A DNA stretch of 5,184 nt from contig LIAZ01000089.1 of assembly GCA_001438985.1 (NCBI GenBank), forward strand, positions 1 to 5,184. Direction: 5' to 3'. The notes under the pieces are model-generated. The model saw only the letters and a program-made list of their open reading frames with translations, had not been told where the DNA came from and did not search any database. A program made the position numbers and the translations under genes. The DNA comes from Acidimicrobium sp. BACL17 MAG-120823-bin42. GTDB lineage: Bacteria > Actinomycetota > Acidimicrobiia > Acidimicrobiales > Ilumatobacteraceae. The number at the start of each line of letters is the position of its first letter. Positions within the stretch are counted from its first letter, which is position 1. Of this stretch, positions 1 to 5,184 are shown piece by piece.

Positions 1-294
1 AAAAATCATCCCGTTAATGCTGGACGAACCACCCAAGATCTTGCCTCGGCCATGTGTGATTCGACGTCCGTCCATGTGTGGTTCTGGTTGTGAGGAATAC
101 ATCCAGTCATACAGCTTGTTGCCAATAGGAAAAACCAAAGCAGCAGGCATGTGAATGAACACGTCGAACCAATAGTCGGGGCGACCCGCTTCGAGCACCA
201 GCACCGAATTGTTCGGATCTTCACTTAGCCGATTCGCAAGAGCACAACCAGCAGACCCACCACCAACAATGACATAATCAAAAGGCTTTTTCAC
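1..294 (-). CDS. betA: Choline dehydrogenase-like GMC flavoprotein, N-terminal part (cut by window edge)
   Basis: FAD-dependent glucose-methanol-choline oxidoreductase. By family knowledge it oxidises choline to betaine aldehyde, and often on to glycine betaine. The visible 98 codons begin MKKPFDYVIVGGGSAGCALA: a beta strand followed by the FAD-binding GxGxxG (G11, G13, G16). An acidic residue ends the second strand (VLVLEAG, E35), and the GMC signature GRGKILGGSSSING lies at residues 82-95. The stretch PDYWFDVFIHMPAAL (39-53) and the EPHMDGRR region (71-78) resemble E. coli BetA closely as I remember it, which favours choline dehydrogenase over other GMC enzymes. The GTG at 294-292 is chosen because it places the FAD motif at the usual distance from the N-terminus. 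An ATG at 302-300 is out of frame and stops after three codons, and a GTG at 318-316 would add eight residues. No clear Shine-Dalgarno precedes the start. The gene lies downstream of the solute-binding protein on the same strand, with a terminator between. Most of the protein, including the catalytic C-terminal half, is outside the window, so substrate remains inferred. Confidence 0.9.
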   Translation of the reverse strand, partial: MKKPFDYVIVGGGSAGCALANRLSEDPNNSVLVLEAGRPDYWFDVFIHMPAALVFPIGNKLYDWMYSSQPEPHMDGRRITHGRGKILGGSSSINGMIF

Positions 295-318
295 GGGCTC
301 ATTCTGCCACGAATACAC

Positions 319-348
319 AAAAGTGGCGGGGCTTTCGCCCCGCCACTT
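319..348 (-). terminator. Intrinsic terminator after the solute-binding protein gene
   Basis: A perfect 12-bp inverted repeat, AAGTGGCGGGGC (321-332) pairing with 337-348, closes a four-base loop. On the minus strand the loop reads GAAA, a stable GNRA tetraloop. The stem is followed on that strand by TTTTGTGTATT, a short broken T run that partly overlaps the stem end. On the plus strand the stem is followed by AATTCACAAG, which is not a U tract, so minus-strand termination fits best. It begins 38 bp beyond the stop codon of the solute-binding protein gene and ends about 25 bp before the dehydrogenase start. Confidence 0.85.
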
Positions 349-351
349 AAT

Positions 352-369
352 TCACAAGTGAAATTGTGA
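352..369. other. Short inverted repeat in the 3' untranslated region of the binding-protein gene
   Basis: TCACAA (352-357) and TTGTGA (364-369) form a 6-bp inverted repeat around a 6-base spacer. An alternative overlapping hairpin is TTCAC (351-355) with GTGAA (358-362). It sits between the stop codon at 386-388 and the main terminator. It could be a weak accessory hairpin protecting the transcript end or a protein site. The half-site order is the reverse of a CRP site. It may be chance. Confidence 0.25.
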
Positions 370-385
370 GTAGTCAACTATTGAA

Positions 386-1360
386 TCAGCTGAACCAGGT
401 TGACCACGTTGCTTCATTTGCGGCAATCCAATCGGCAGCAGCAACTGCAGGATCCACCCTGTCAATGTCTACTGGTCCGAGGAAAGACAACTGATCATCA
501 GTGGTCAACGTGAATGCCTTGAAGAAAGCAAACACAGCTGGATCCTTTGCTTCGAGCTTTGCCGAAGCAATCTTGAACATTGGATCTTCTGGATAGTCGC
601 CATCGCACTTTGTGCCTTCTGCAGCACAATCAACTGTTGGTGCTGGCAATGCGAGGTTCTTTAGGTTGTACTTACCCACTGCACCCGATGGGCTCCAGTA
701 GTAGAGCAACACTGGCTTTTGCTCGGCAGACAACGCTGAGATTTCAGCTTGAGTTGCAGCTTCTGATCCAGAGAACTGAACCTGAAATGGTAATCCGAGA
801 TTCGAAATAATCGCCTCGTCATATTGGCTAAAGGATGGATCCATTCCCAAGAATCGTCCGTTGCTGCCTGTTACTGCAGTAGCAAATGCTGCTGCAACTT
901 CAGGATCCTTCAAGCCTTCCCACGAAGACAATTGTGGGAACTGAGTCAAGGCATAATCCGACACGAACCAACCAATTTTTCCAATTGCTCCAAGCGGTCC
1001 CATGTTGACAATTGAACCGTCATCAATAAACGCTTGCTCTTCTGGTACAACGCCTGATGGCCACACTTCGATGTTGGCGTCAATGTCGCCAGACGAGATA
1101 CCTGCAAACATTGCATTTTCGTCAATGTCTAAGATTTCAACCGGGTTACACAGGTTGGCCTCGATGAGCTGTTTAACGATCTCTACCCCAACCGCCGATG
1201 CCGACCAGTTGTTGCGGGCAATGGTGATGGTTTCTGTCCCACTACCAGTGCAACCAGATGTGGTTTCTTCTGTTGCCGTATCGCTTCCACCACATGCAGC
1301 ACCAATAAGTGTGCTGAATGCAACCAGACCAACGACTAGCAATTTCTTGCTTGAACGCAT
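386..1360 (-). CDS. proX: Glycine betaine/choline-type ABC transporter solute-binding lipoprotein (ProX/OpuAC family)
   Basis: This 324-residue lipoprotein would bind a quaternary-ammonium osmolyte outside the membrane and deliver it to the permease encoded divergently. The start is MRSSKKLLVVGLVAFSTLIG: a basic n-region, a hydrophobic core, then AAC with the probable lipid-anchored Cys23 and a Gly/Ser/Thr/Glu linker. The OpuAC-type fold follows. NNWSAS (W52), the region FAGISSGDIDANIEVWPSG ending near W100, and LLYYWSPSG (Y220, Y221, W222) align with the regions of ProX proteins that provide the aromatic cage for trimethylammonium groups. The cage assignment comes from family knowledge and has not been modelled. 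Cysteines C37/C71 and C245/C252 could form disulfides. The ATG at 1360-1358 is chosen because AGGGGAG lies just upstream and a signal peptide follows at once; the open frame runs further upstream but has no signal-like character. Whether the ligand is glycine betaine, choline or proline betaine cannot be read from sequence alone. The choline dehydrogenase-like gene downstream makes choline plausible. Confidence 0.9.
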   Translation of the reverse strand: MRSSKKLLVVGLVAFSTLIGAACGGSDTATEETTSGCTGSGTETITIARNNWSASAVGVEIVKQLIEANLCNPVEILDIDENAMFAGISSGDIDANIEVWPSGVVPEEQAFIDDGSIVNMGPLGAIGKIGWFVSDYALTQFPQLSSWEGLKDPEVAAAFATAVTGSNGRFLGMDPSFSQYDEAIISNLGLPFQVQFSGSEAATQAEISALSAEQKPVLLYYWSPSGAVGKYNLKNLALPAPTVDCAAEGTKCDGDYPEDPMFKIASAKLEAKDPAVFAFFKAFTLTTDDQLSFLGPVDIDRVDPAVAAADWIAANEATWSTWFS

Positions 1361-1370
1361 GTTCTCCCCT
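1361..1370 (-). promoter_or_regulatory. Ribosome binding site of the binding-protein gene
   Basis: On the minus strand the sequence reads AGGGGAGAAC directly before the ATG at 1360. This purine-rich Shine-Dalgarno, preceded by a run of A, decides the start in favour of the codon at 1360 over upstream in-frame starts. Confidence 0.75.
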
Positions 1371-1445
1371 TTTTTGTTTCGAATACACCGAAGGTGCCTA
1401 ATGGAAGCATAACCAAGCCTTGAACGTAAATATAGGTGTACAACT

Positions 1446-1449
1446 AAGG
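1446..1449 (+). promoter_or_regulatory. Probable ribosome binding site of the ATPase gene
   Basis: AAGG at 1446-1449 lies 7 bases before the GTG at 1457, a normal spacing. A second AAGG at 1451-1454 is only 2 bases away and probably too close. An in-frame TAA at 1445-1447 rules out any start further upstream. Confidence 0.5.
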
Positions 1450-1456
1450 TAAGGAT

Positions 1457-2491
1457 GTGCCTGGGGATGCATCTAACGCAATAGAAGTTCGCAATGTCTG
1501 GAAAGTGTTCGGACACGGCTCCCCAGATGAGGCAATCTCTTTGGCGCAATCTGGCGCGACCAGACAAGAGATCATCTCAAGAATCGATCAGACAGTTGCG
1601 GTCCGCGATGTCTCATTCGACGTTACACGCGGCGAGACCTTTGTCGTGATGGGACTGAGTGGTTCAGGAAAGTCAACTTTGATTCGTTGCCTGTCACGCC
1701 TCATAGAACCATCGGCAGGTGAAGTGCTGCTGAATGGCGCGGATCTACTCGCCATGAACGATGACGAGCTGCGAGAAATTCGTCGCGGGAAGATCAGCAT
1801 GGTGTTTCAGCACTTTGGTCTATTCCCTCATCGCAAAGTGATTGACAACATTGCATACGGTTTAGAGGTTCAAAAAGTTGATAAAGCAACTCGACTTGCG
1901 CGTGCTACTGAAGTACTCAAGATCGTCGGTCTTGATGGTTGGGCCGACCGCTATCCGCAACAACTCTCAGGTGGCATGCAACAACGAGTTGGTCTTGCGC
2001 GAGCACTTGCTGTTGACCCAGAGATTCTGTTGTTTGACGAACCGTTCTCCGCTCTCGACCCGCTCATCCGCAAAGAAATGCAAGATGAACTGATTCGCCT
2101 CCAAAAGACCATGCAACGAACCATCATCTTTATTACTCACGATTTCGCAGAAGCACTGCGACTTGGCGACCGCATCGCAATTATGAAGGATGGATCATTT
2201 GATCAGGTTGGGACTCCAGAGGAAATTGTCTCCAACCCTGCTACACCCTATGTTCGCGAATTCGTTAACGACGTACCGCGTGCAAAAGTTCTGAGTGTTG
2301 GCTCAGTAACGGTTCCAGGAACCGCACCAGAAGACGCGAGGTCGGTGAGCGCATCCTCAAGAATTGAAACGATCATCCCCATGCTGCTCGATAATGACGA
2401 GGCCATCCGCGTTGTCGATGACAACGGCACAACGATTGGTGTTGTCAATCGCCACAACGTGGCGACCATGTTGCAAGCCGAACAACTATGA
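1457..2491 (+). CDS. proV: Glycine betaine/choline-type ABC transporter ATPase (ProV/OpuAA family)
   Basis: Cytoplasmic ATPase that would work as a dimer on the permease encoded just downstream. The 344 residues show every ABC landmark: Walker A GLSGSGKST (66-74), Q-loop Q118 in VFQHFGLFPH, signature LSGGMQQR (170-177), Walker B ILLFDEP (190-196, catalytic E195), D-loop SALD (198-201) and switch His H228. The roughly 25-residue insertion between the first strand (VRNVWKVFG) and VAVRDVSF, containing DEAISLAQSGATRQEI, is typical of the ProV/OpuAA branch and separates it from general ABC ATPases. The C-terminal region (about 275-344) holds one CBS-like unit (AIRVVDDNGTTIGVVNRHNVATML), whereas ProV and OpuAA, near 400 residues, usually carry two. 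The GTG start is forced: the overlapping ATG at 1455 is out of frame and soon stops, and an in-frame TAA lies at 1445. The stop overlaps the permease start (ATGA), pointing to translational coupling. Confidence 0.93.
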   Translation: MPGDASNAIEVRNVWKVFGHGSPDEAISLAQSGATRQEIISRIDQTVAVRDVSFDVTRGETFVVMGLSGSGKSTLIRCLSRLIEPSAGEVLLNGADLLAMNDDELREIRRGKISMVFQHFGLFPHRKVIDNIAYGLEVQKVDKATRLARATEVLKIVGLDGWADRYPQQLSGGMQQRVGLARALAVDPEILLFDEPFSALDPLIRKEMQDELIRLQKTMQRTIIFITHDFAEALRLGDRIAIMKDGSFDQVGTPEEIVSNPATPYVREFVNDVPRAKVLSVGSVTVPGTAPEDARSVSASSRIETIIPMLLDNDEAIRVVDDNGTTIGVVNRHNVATMLQAEQL

Positions 2492-4362
2492 GCAATCGCA
2501 TCCGCACTGCAGTCGCAGGTGTTGGTGTGCTACTTGCACTACAAATTTATGGCAGTGGCGGATTTCCTGACTCGTGGAATATCGGATTATCCGAGCCGAT
2601 TAACTCGTGGCAGTCATGGATCAGAACAAACCGCGATAATCACTGGCTGTTTACGTTCATCCTCAATCCGATTACCTGGATCGTCGATCTTGGCCTTGAA
2701 TCCACCGAGTCATTTATTGGCTGGCTTCCATGGTTCATTCCACCAATTGTTGTGTTTGCCGTCATTGCGCGGCGTGGCAAATTTGTGATGGCTGGTTTCG
2801 CCTCCTTTGCCGTGATCTATCCGGGCCTTGTTGGTGTATGGCAGGAAAGCATTGAGACCATTTCTCTAATGGCCGTCTCAGTTGGCATCTGCGTAATCGT
2901 TGGTGTTCCGCTCGGCGTGTGGACTGCATTGAATAAGCGTGCAGAATCGGTGCTGCGGCCAATTCTTGATGCAATGCAAACTGTGCCCGCCACGGTATAT
3001 CTCATCCCCATTGTGTTGCTCTTTGGAATTGGCAAAGTTCCCGCAGCAATCGCCACCGTGATCTATGCGCTTCCCCCCATGATCCGCTTAACTTCGCTCG
3101 GTGTGCAACAAGTACCCAAATCTGCCATTGAGGCGGGTCAAATGTTTGGGGCTACGAAACGACAAATCCTTTCACGCATACAGCTACCACTCGCAGTTCC
3201 ATCCATCGTCGCTGGCATCAATCAAACCGTGATGATGGCGCTTGGCATCGTGGTCATCGCCACACTTGTGGGCGCCGGCGGACTAGGCCAGGAAATCAAC
3301 CAGACGGTGCGCCAGCTTTCACCCGGCCGTGGACTTGTCGTCAGCCTTGCCGTAGTGGCCGTTGCATTCGTACTCGATCGCGTGAGCACGGCACTCATTT
3401 CGGAACCTGGCTCGACGCACAAACGACTCCCCCGCAACGTGATCATTTTGGCTATTGCAGCATTGATCGCAGCAACAGTAATTGGTCGTATTGCAGGTTG
3501 GAATGAGTTCCCGATCGCATACGGAACATCATTTGCGGATCCAGTCGACACGGCAGTTAATTGGTTTAGAGACACGTTTTCGTTTATCACTCGGCCATTC
3601 AATGATTTCATCGTGCGCGACGTGCTTATTCGTGCACAGAATTTGCTTAACAACTCATTGTCATGGCAATTGATTGTGGCTGTAGCAATGATGTTGTCCT
3701 ACTTCGTTGCCGGATGGAAGATGGCAGTAACAACTGCGGTTGGAATCATGGCGATTGGGCTCACGGGCAGATGGACCGACTCTGTTGACACGCTCACACA
3801 GACGATTGTCGCTGTTGCACTTTCCATCGTGATCGCTTTACCGATCGGAGTGTGGCTCGGTAGACGGCCGCGTATCGAGGCTGCGCTCTCTCCCATTTTG
3901 GATTCGCTACAAACCATTCCTCCGCTGATTTATGCAATTCCATTTGTGATGATCTTCACCGTTGGCCCAGTTCCTGGTGTTATTGCAGCAGTGGTGTACG
4001 CCATCCCGCCAGGAATCCGCCTAACTTCTCTCGGCATTCGCCAGGTGAATACAGAGTCAATTGAAGCTGCCACCACATTTGGTGCGACTGATCGGCAAGT
4101 GCTGTGGGGTGTGCGCATTCCGTTGGCAATGCCAAGCATTATTCTGGCAATCAATCAAATGGTGATGATGGTGTTAGCAATGGCGATTATTGCTGGAATG
4201 GTTGGCGGTGGCGGCTTGGGTTACCGATCAATCGAGGCGCTAACCGGACCAAATAAAGGACTCGGTGCAGAGGTTGGCATTGCGATTGTGATTATGGCAA
4301 CGATCTTGGATCGCTTAACACAAGCAACCGCGAAGCGCCTGCAAGCGCCAGCAGCAATTTAG
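2488..4362 (+). CDS. proW: Tandem-fused ABC permease, two ProW-type membrane units in one chain
   Basis: Inner-membrane channel of the osmoprotectant importer, 624 residues, roughly twice the size of a usual ProW/OpuAB permease. It contains two full permease domains. The first EAA loop is SAIEAGQMFGATKRQ, ending in LPLAVPSI (about 212-240). The second is SIEAATTFGATDRQ, ending in IPLAMPSI (about 524-551). The two copies run in register with a constant 311-residue offset: LRPILD 156 versus LSPILD 467, EAG 215 versus EAA 526, LDRVS 296 versus LDRLT 607. Hydrophobic segments in both halves (for example 82-116, 124-146, 240-262, 284-298 and 394-426, 438-457, 549-572, 595-606), plus a linking segment near 318-336, suggest about 14 or more membrane spans. 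One chain would then supply both halves of the pore that normally come from a homodimer. No Shine-Dalgarno is visible; translation probably follows from the ATPase by the ATGA overlap. No frameshift or stop lies between the halves, so the fusion is in the DNA as given. Confidence 0.93.
   Translation: MSNRIRTAVAGVGVLLALQIYGSGGFPDSWNIGLSEPINSWQSWIRTNRDNHWLFTFILNPITWIVDLGLESTESFIGWLPWFIPPIVVFAVIARRGKFVMAGFASFAVIYPGLVGVWQESIETISLMAVSVGICVIVGVPLGVWTALNKRAESVLRPILDAMQTVPATVYLIPIVLLFGIGKVPAAIATVIYALPPMIRLTSLGVQQVPKSAIEAGQMFGATKRQILSRIQLPLAVPSIVAGINQTVMMALGIVVIATLVGAGGLGQEINQTVRQLSPGRGLVVSLAVVAVAFVLDRVSTALISEPGSTHKRLPRNVIILAIAALIAATVIGRIAGWNEFPIAYGTSFADPVDTAVNWFRDTFSFITRPFNDFIVRDVLIRAQNLLNNSLSWQLIVAVAMMLSYFVAGWKMAVTTAVGIMAIGLTGRWTDSVDTLTQTIVAVALSIVIALPIGVWLGRRPRIEAALSPILDSLQTIPPLIYAIPFVMIFTVGPVPGVIAAVVYAIPPGIRLTSLGIRQVNTESIEAATTFGATDRQVLWGVRIPLAMPSIILAINQMVMMVLAMAIIAGMVGGGGLGYRSIEALTGPNKGLGAEVGIAIVIMATILDRLTQATAKRLQAPAAI
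2845..3387 (+). repeat. Internal duplication, copy 1 (permease unit 1 core)
   Basis: Residues 120-300 of the permease form the conserved core of the first unit, from the membrane span before LGVWTALNKR through the EAA loop to LDRVS. Copy 2 lies 933 bp further on. In the best-conserved block (residues 156-209 against 467-520) I count 32 identities in 54 positions with no gaps. The similarity is mainly at protein level; the DNA has diverged, so the duplication is old. Confidence 0.85.
3778..4320 (+). repeat. Internal duplication, copy 2 (permease unit 2 core)
   Basis: Residues 431-611 of the permease repeat the core of the first unit at a constant 311-residue offset, through PIGVWLGRRPR, LSPILDSLQTIP, the second EAA loop and LDRLT. 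Both EAA loops are intact, so neither half looks degenerate. Confidence 0.85.
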
Positions 4363-4368
4363 AAGTGA

Positions 4369-5184
4369 CTACTTAGTTGGAAACGCGCCGAGCATTTTTG
4401 CTGCGGACAACGTGTTTTCCAACAAGCAACCAATGGTCATCGGGCCAGTTCCACCAGGCATTGGTGTAATCGCACCGGCAACTGCCTGCACTGAATCGAA
4501 ATCGACGTCGCCAACAATCTTTGCCTCTTCGCGCGACACTCCAACATCAATCACAGTTGCGCCCGGCTTGACGTGATCTGCAGTGATGAGTCGAGCAATC
4601 CCAACGCACGACACGATGATGTCTGCTTCGCGACAATATGCCTTCAAATCTTCGGGCGAAGTATGCGAATGCGTGCACGTTGTGGTTGCATCGCCACCTT
4701 TGCGCAGGAAGAGCAGCAATTGCGGAAGTCCTGTAAGCGTTGAACGTCCGATAACGACAACACGCTTACCCTTTGTGGGAATTTCGTAACGCTCGAGCAA
4801 ACGCATCACGCCAAGTGGCGTACACGGTGCGTGGCCGGGAAGCCCGCGCAACAATCTGCCCATGCTTCGCTCAGTCAGACCATCAACATCTTTTTCTGGT
4901 GGCAGCAATGCAAGCACTGGCTCTGCATCGAGATGTTTCGGCAATGGCAACTGCACCAAAATTCCGTGCACTGATGGGTCGGCTACAAGCTTGCGCACCT
5001 CTGCTTCAACTTGTTCTTGCGTCGCATCGTCTTCAAGATGCACACCGACCGAAATCATTCCGGCTTCTTGAGCTTTCTTGTGCTTGCTGGCTACATAAAT
5101 ATGGCTTGGCTTATCGCCACCAACCAACACCGTTGCCAAGCACACAGCTGGAGAACCAGCTGCCTCAATCTCTTTACGCAAACG
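4369..5184 (-). CDS. folD: Bifunctional methylenetetrahydrofolate dehydrogenase/cyclohydrolase FolD (5' end cut by window edge)
   Basis: Cytoplasmic enzyme that interconverts 5,10-methylene-, 5,10-methenyl- and 10-formyl-tetrahydrofolate, normally with NADP. 271 residues are visible, numbered from the first codon at the window edge. E. coli FolD has 288, so only a short N-terminal piece is missing; the frame is open to the edge and no start is assigned. Diagnostic motifs in order are PSHIYVASK with the catalytic Tyr/Lys pair (Y30, K34), VQLPLP (77-82), KDVDGL (98-103), PCTPLGVMRLLERY (120-133), the cofactor-binding loop VVIGRSTLTGLP (143-154), IDVGVSR, and PMPGGTGPMT near the C-terminus. Two mild departures stand out: Thr-Gly in the cofactor loop where Val-Gly is commoner, and Thr in place of Val in PGGVGPMT. 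It converges on the permease gene with a 6-bp gap. It has no obvious functional tie to the transporter beyond one-carbon metabolism. Confidence 0.95.
   Translation of the reverse strand, partial: RLRKEIEAAGSPAVCLATVLVGGDKPSHIYVASKHKKAQEAGMISVGVHLEDDATQEQVEAEVRKLVADPSVHGILVQLPLPKHLDAEPVLALLPPEKDVDGLTERSMGRLLRGLPGHAPCTPLGVMRLLERYEIPTKGKRVVVIGRSTLTGLPQLLLFLRKGGDATTTCTHSHTSPEDLKAYCREADIIVSCVGIARLITADHVKPGATVIDVGVSREEAKIVGDVDFDSVQAVAGAITPMPGGTGPMTIGCLLENTLSAAKMLGAFPTK

Larger units (their letters stand above)
1361..1456. promoter_or_regulatory. Divergent control region between the binding-protein and ATPase genes
   Basis: This 96-bp gap must hold the promoters for both arms of the transporter unless transcription enters from elsewhere. 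On the minus strand TATATT (1434-1429) is a good -10 match and would give a leader of roughly 60 bases for the binding-protein gene, but no convincing -35 lies upstream. On the plus strand TTGAAC (1420-1425) resembles a -35, yet the nearest -10-like hexamers (TATAGG at 1431, TACAAC at 1439) are too close, so the plus-strand promoter is unresolved. Two small dyads, CACC-GAA-GGTG (1386-1396) and CAAG-C-CTTG (1414-1422), could be operators but are short enough to be chance. The A+T-rich patch near 1426-1435 is where divergent promoters would overlap. Confidence 0.45.

Noticed and set aside
6..224. A 72-codon open frame on the minus strand starting at 224
   Set aside because: It lies in another frame inside the dehydrogenase coding region, which has clear FAD and GMC motifs; the Cys-rich translation looks like nothing real.
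352..369. A CRP-like site formed by TCACA and TGTGA
   Set aside because: The half sites are in the reverse order with an 8-base spacer, whereas CRP sites read TGTGA-N6-TCACA; the position after a stop codon also does not suit a promoter operator.
1002..1412. A 136-codon plus-strand frame opposite the binding-protein gene
   Set aside because: It is the antisense shadow of a well-supported lipoprotein gene, with low-complexity Ser/Thr/Met content and no recognisable motif.
1361..1567. A 69-residue N-terminal extension of the binding protein from an upstream in-frame start at 1567
   Set aside because: It would overlap the ATPase start by over 100 bp, lacks any sensible domain, and would bury the signal peptide and the good ribosome binding site at 1361-1370.
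3390..3560. The junction between the two permease units as a possible gene boundary
   Set aside because: The frame stays open through 318-370 with a plausible membrane span. I found no new ribosome binding site with a start codon that would mark a separate second gene.
3222..3653. A 143-codon minus-strand frame opposite the permease gene
   Set aside because: It is antisense to the middle of the fused permease, is Ser/Thr/Ile-rich, and has no ribosome binding site or known motif that I can see.
1..5184. Mobile elements, CRISPR arrays, tRNA or rRNA genes, riboswitches
   Set aside because: No terminal repeats, transposase, regularly spaced repeats, cloverleaf-like sequence or conserved aptamer pattern could be seen; almost the whole window is accounted for by five protein genes.

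Overview
This window looks like part of an ordinary bacterial chromosome carrying an osmoprotectant (glycine betaine/choline) module next to a folate-cycle housekeeping gene. Base composition is near 50 % GC by eye. The lipoprotein signal of the solute-binding protein (a Cys followed by Gly-Gly-Ser-Asp and a Thr/Glu-rich linker) and the GTG starts suggest an actinobacterium of moderate GC, perhaps a planktonic Acidimicrobiia-type lineage. That placement is inference from style only; no rRNA or other phylogenetic marker gene is present except folD.

Layout: (1) 1-294, minus strand: the N-terminal 98 codons of a choline dehydrogenase-like GMC flavoenzyme (betA), cut by the left window edge. (2) 295-385: a short gap with a perfect 12-bp GC-rich terminator hairpin for the gene upstream on the minus strand. 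(3) 386-1360, minus strand: a lipoprotein solute-binding protein of the ProX/OpuAC type. (4) 1361-1456: a 96-bp divergent control region. (5) 1457-2491, plus strand: a ProV/OpuAA-type ATPase with a shortened, single CBS-like tail. (6) 2488-4362, plus strand, overlapping the ATPase stop by 4 bp (ATGA): a 624-residue permease made of two complete ProW-like units fused in tandem. (7) 4369-5184, minus strand, convergent and only 6 bp away: folD, cut at its 5' end by the right window edge.

How it works together: the lipoprotein would capture a quaternary-ammonium compound outside the membrane and hand it to the fused permease, powered by an ATPase dimer. If choline is among the substrates, the adjacent dehydrogenase would start its oxidation to betaine aldehyde and glycine betaine. 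The transporter is split into two divergent transcription units (binding protein one way, ATPase and permease the other), so the 96-bp gap is the natural place for coordinated control. folD is a one-carbon-metabolism gene and probably a chance neighbour, although betaine breakdown does feed the one-carbon pool.

I see no mobile element, CRISPR array, tRNA or rRNA, and no sign of a wholly new system. The most unusual items are the tandem-fused permease, the terminator placed just upstream of the dehydrogenase start, and the single-CBS ATPase.
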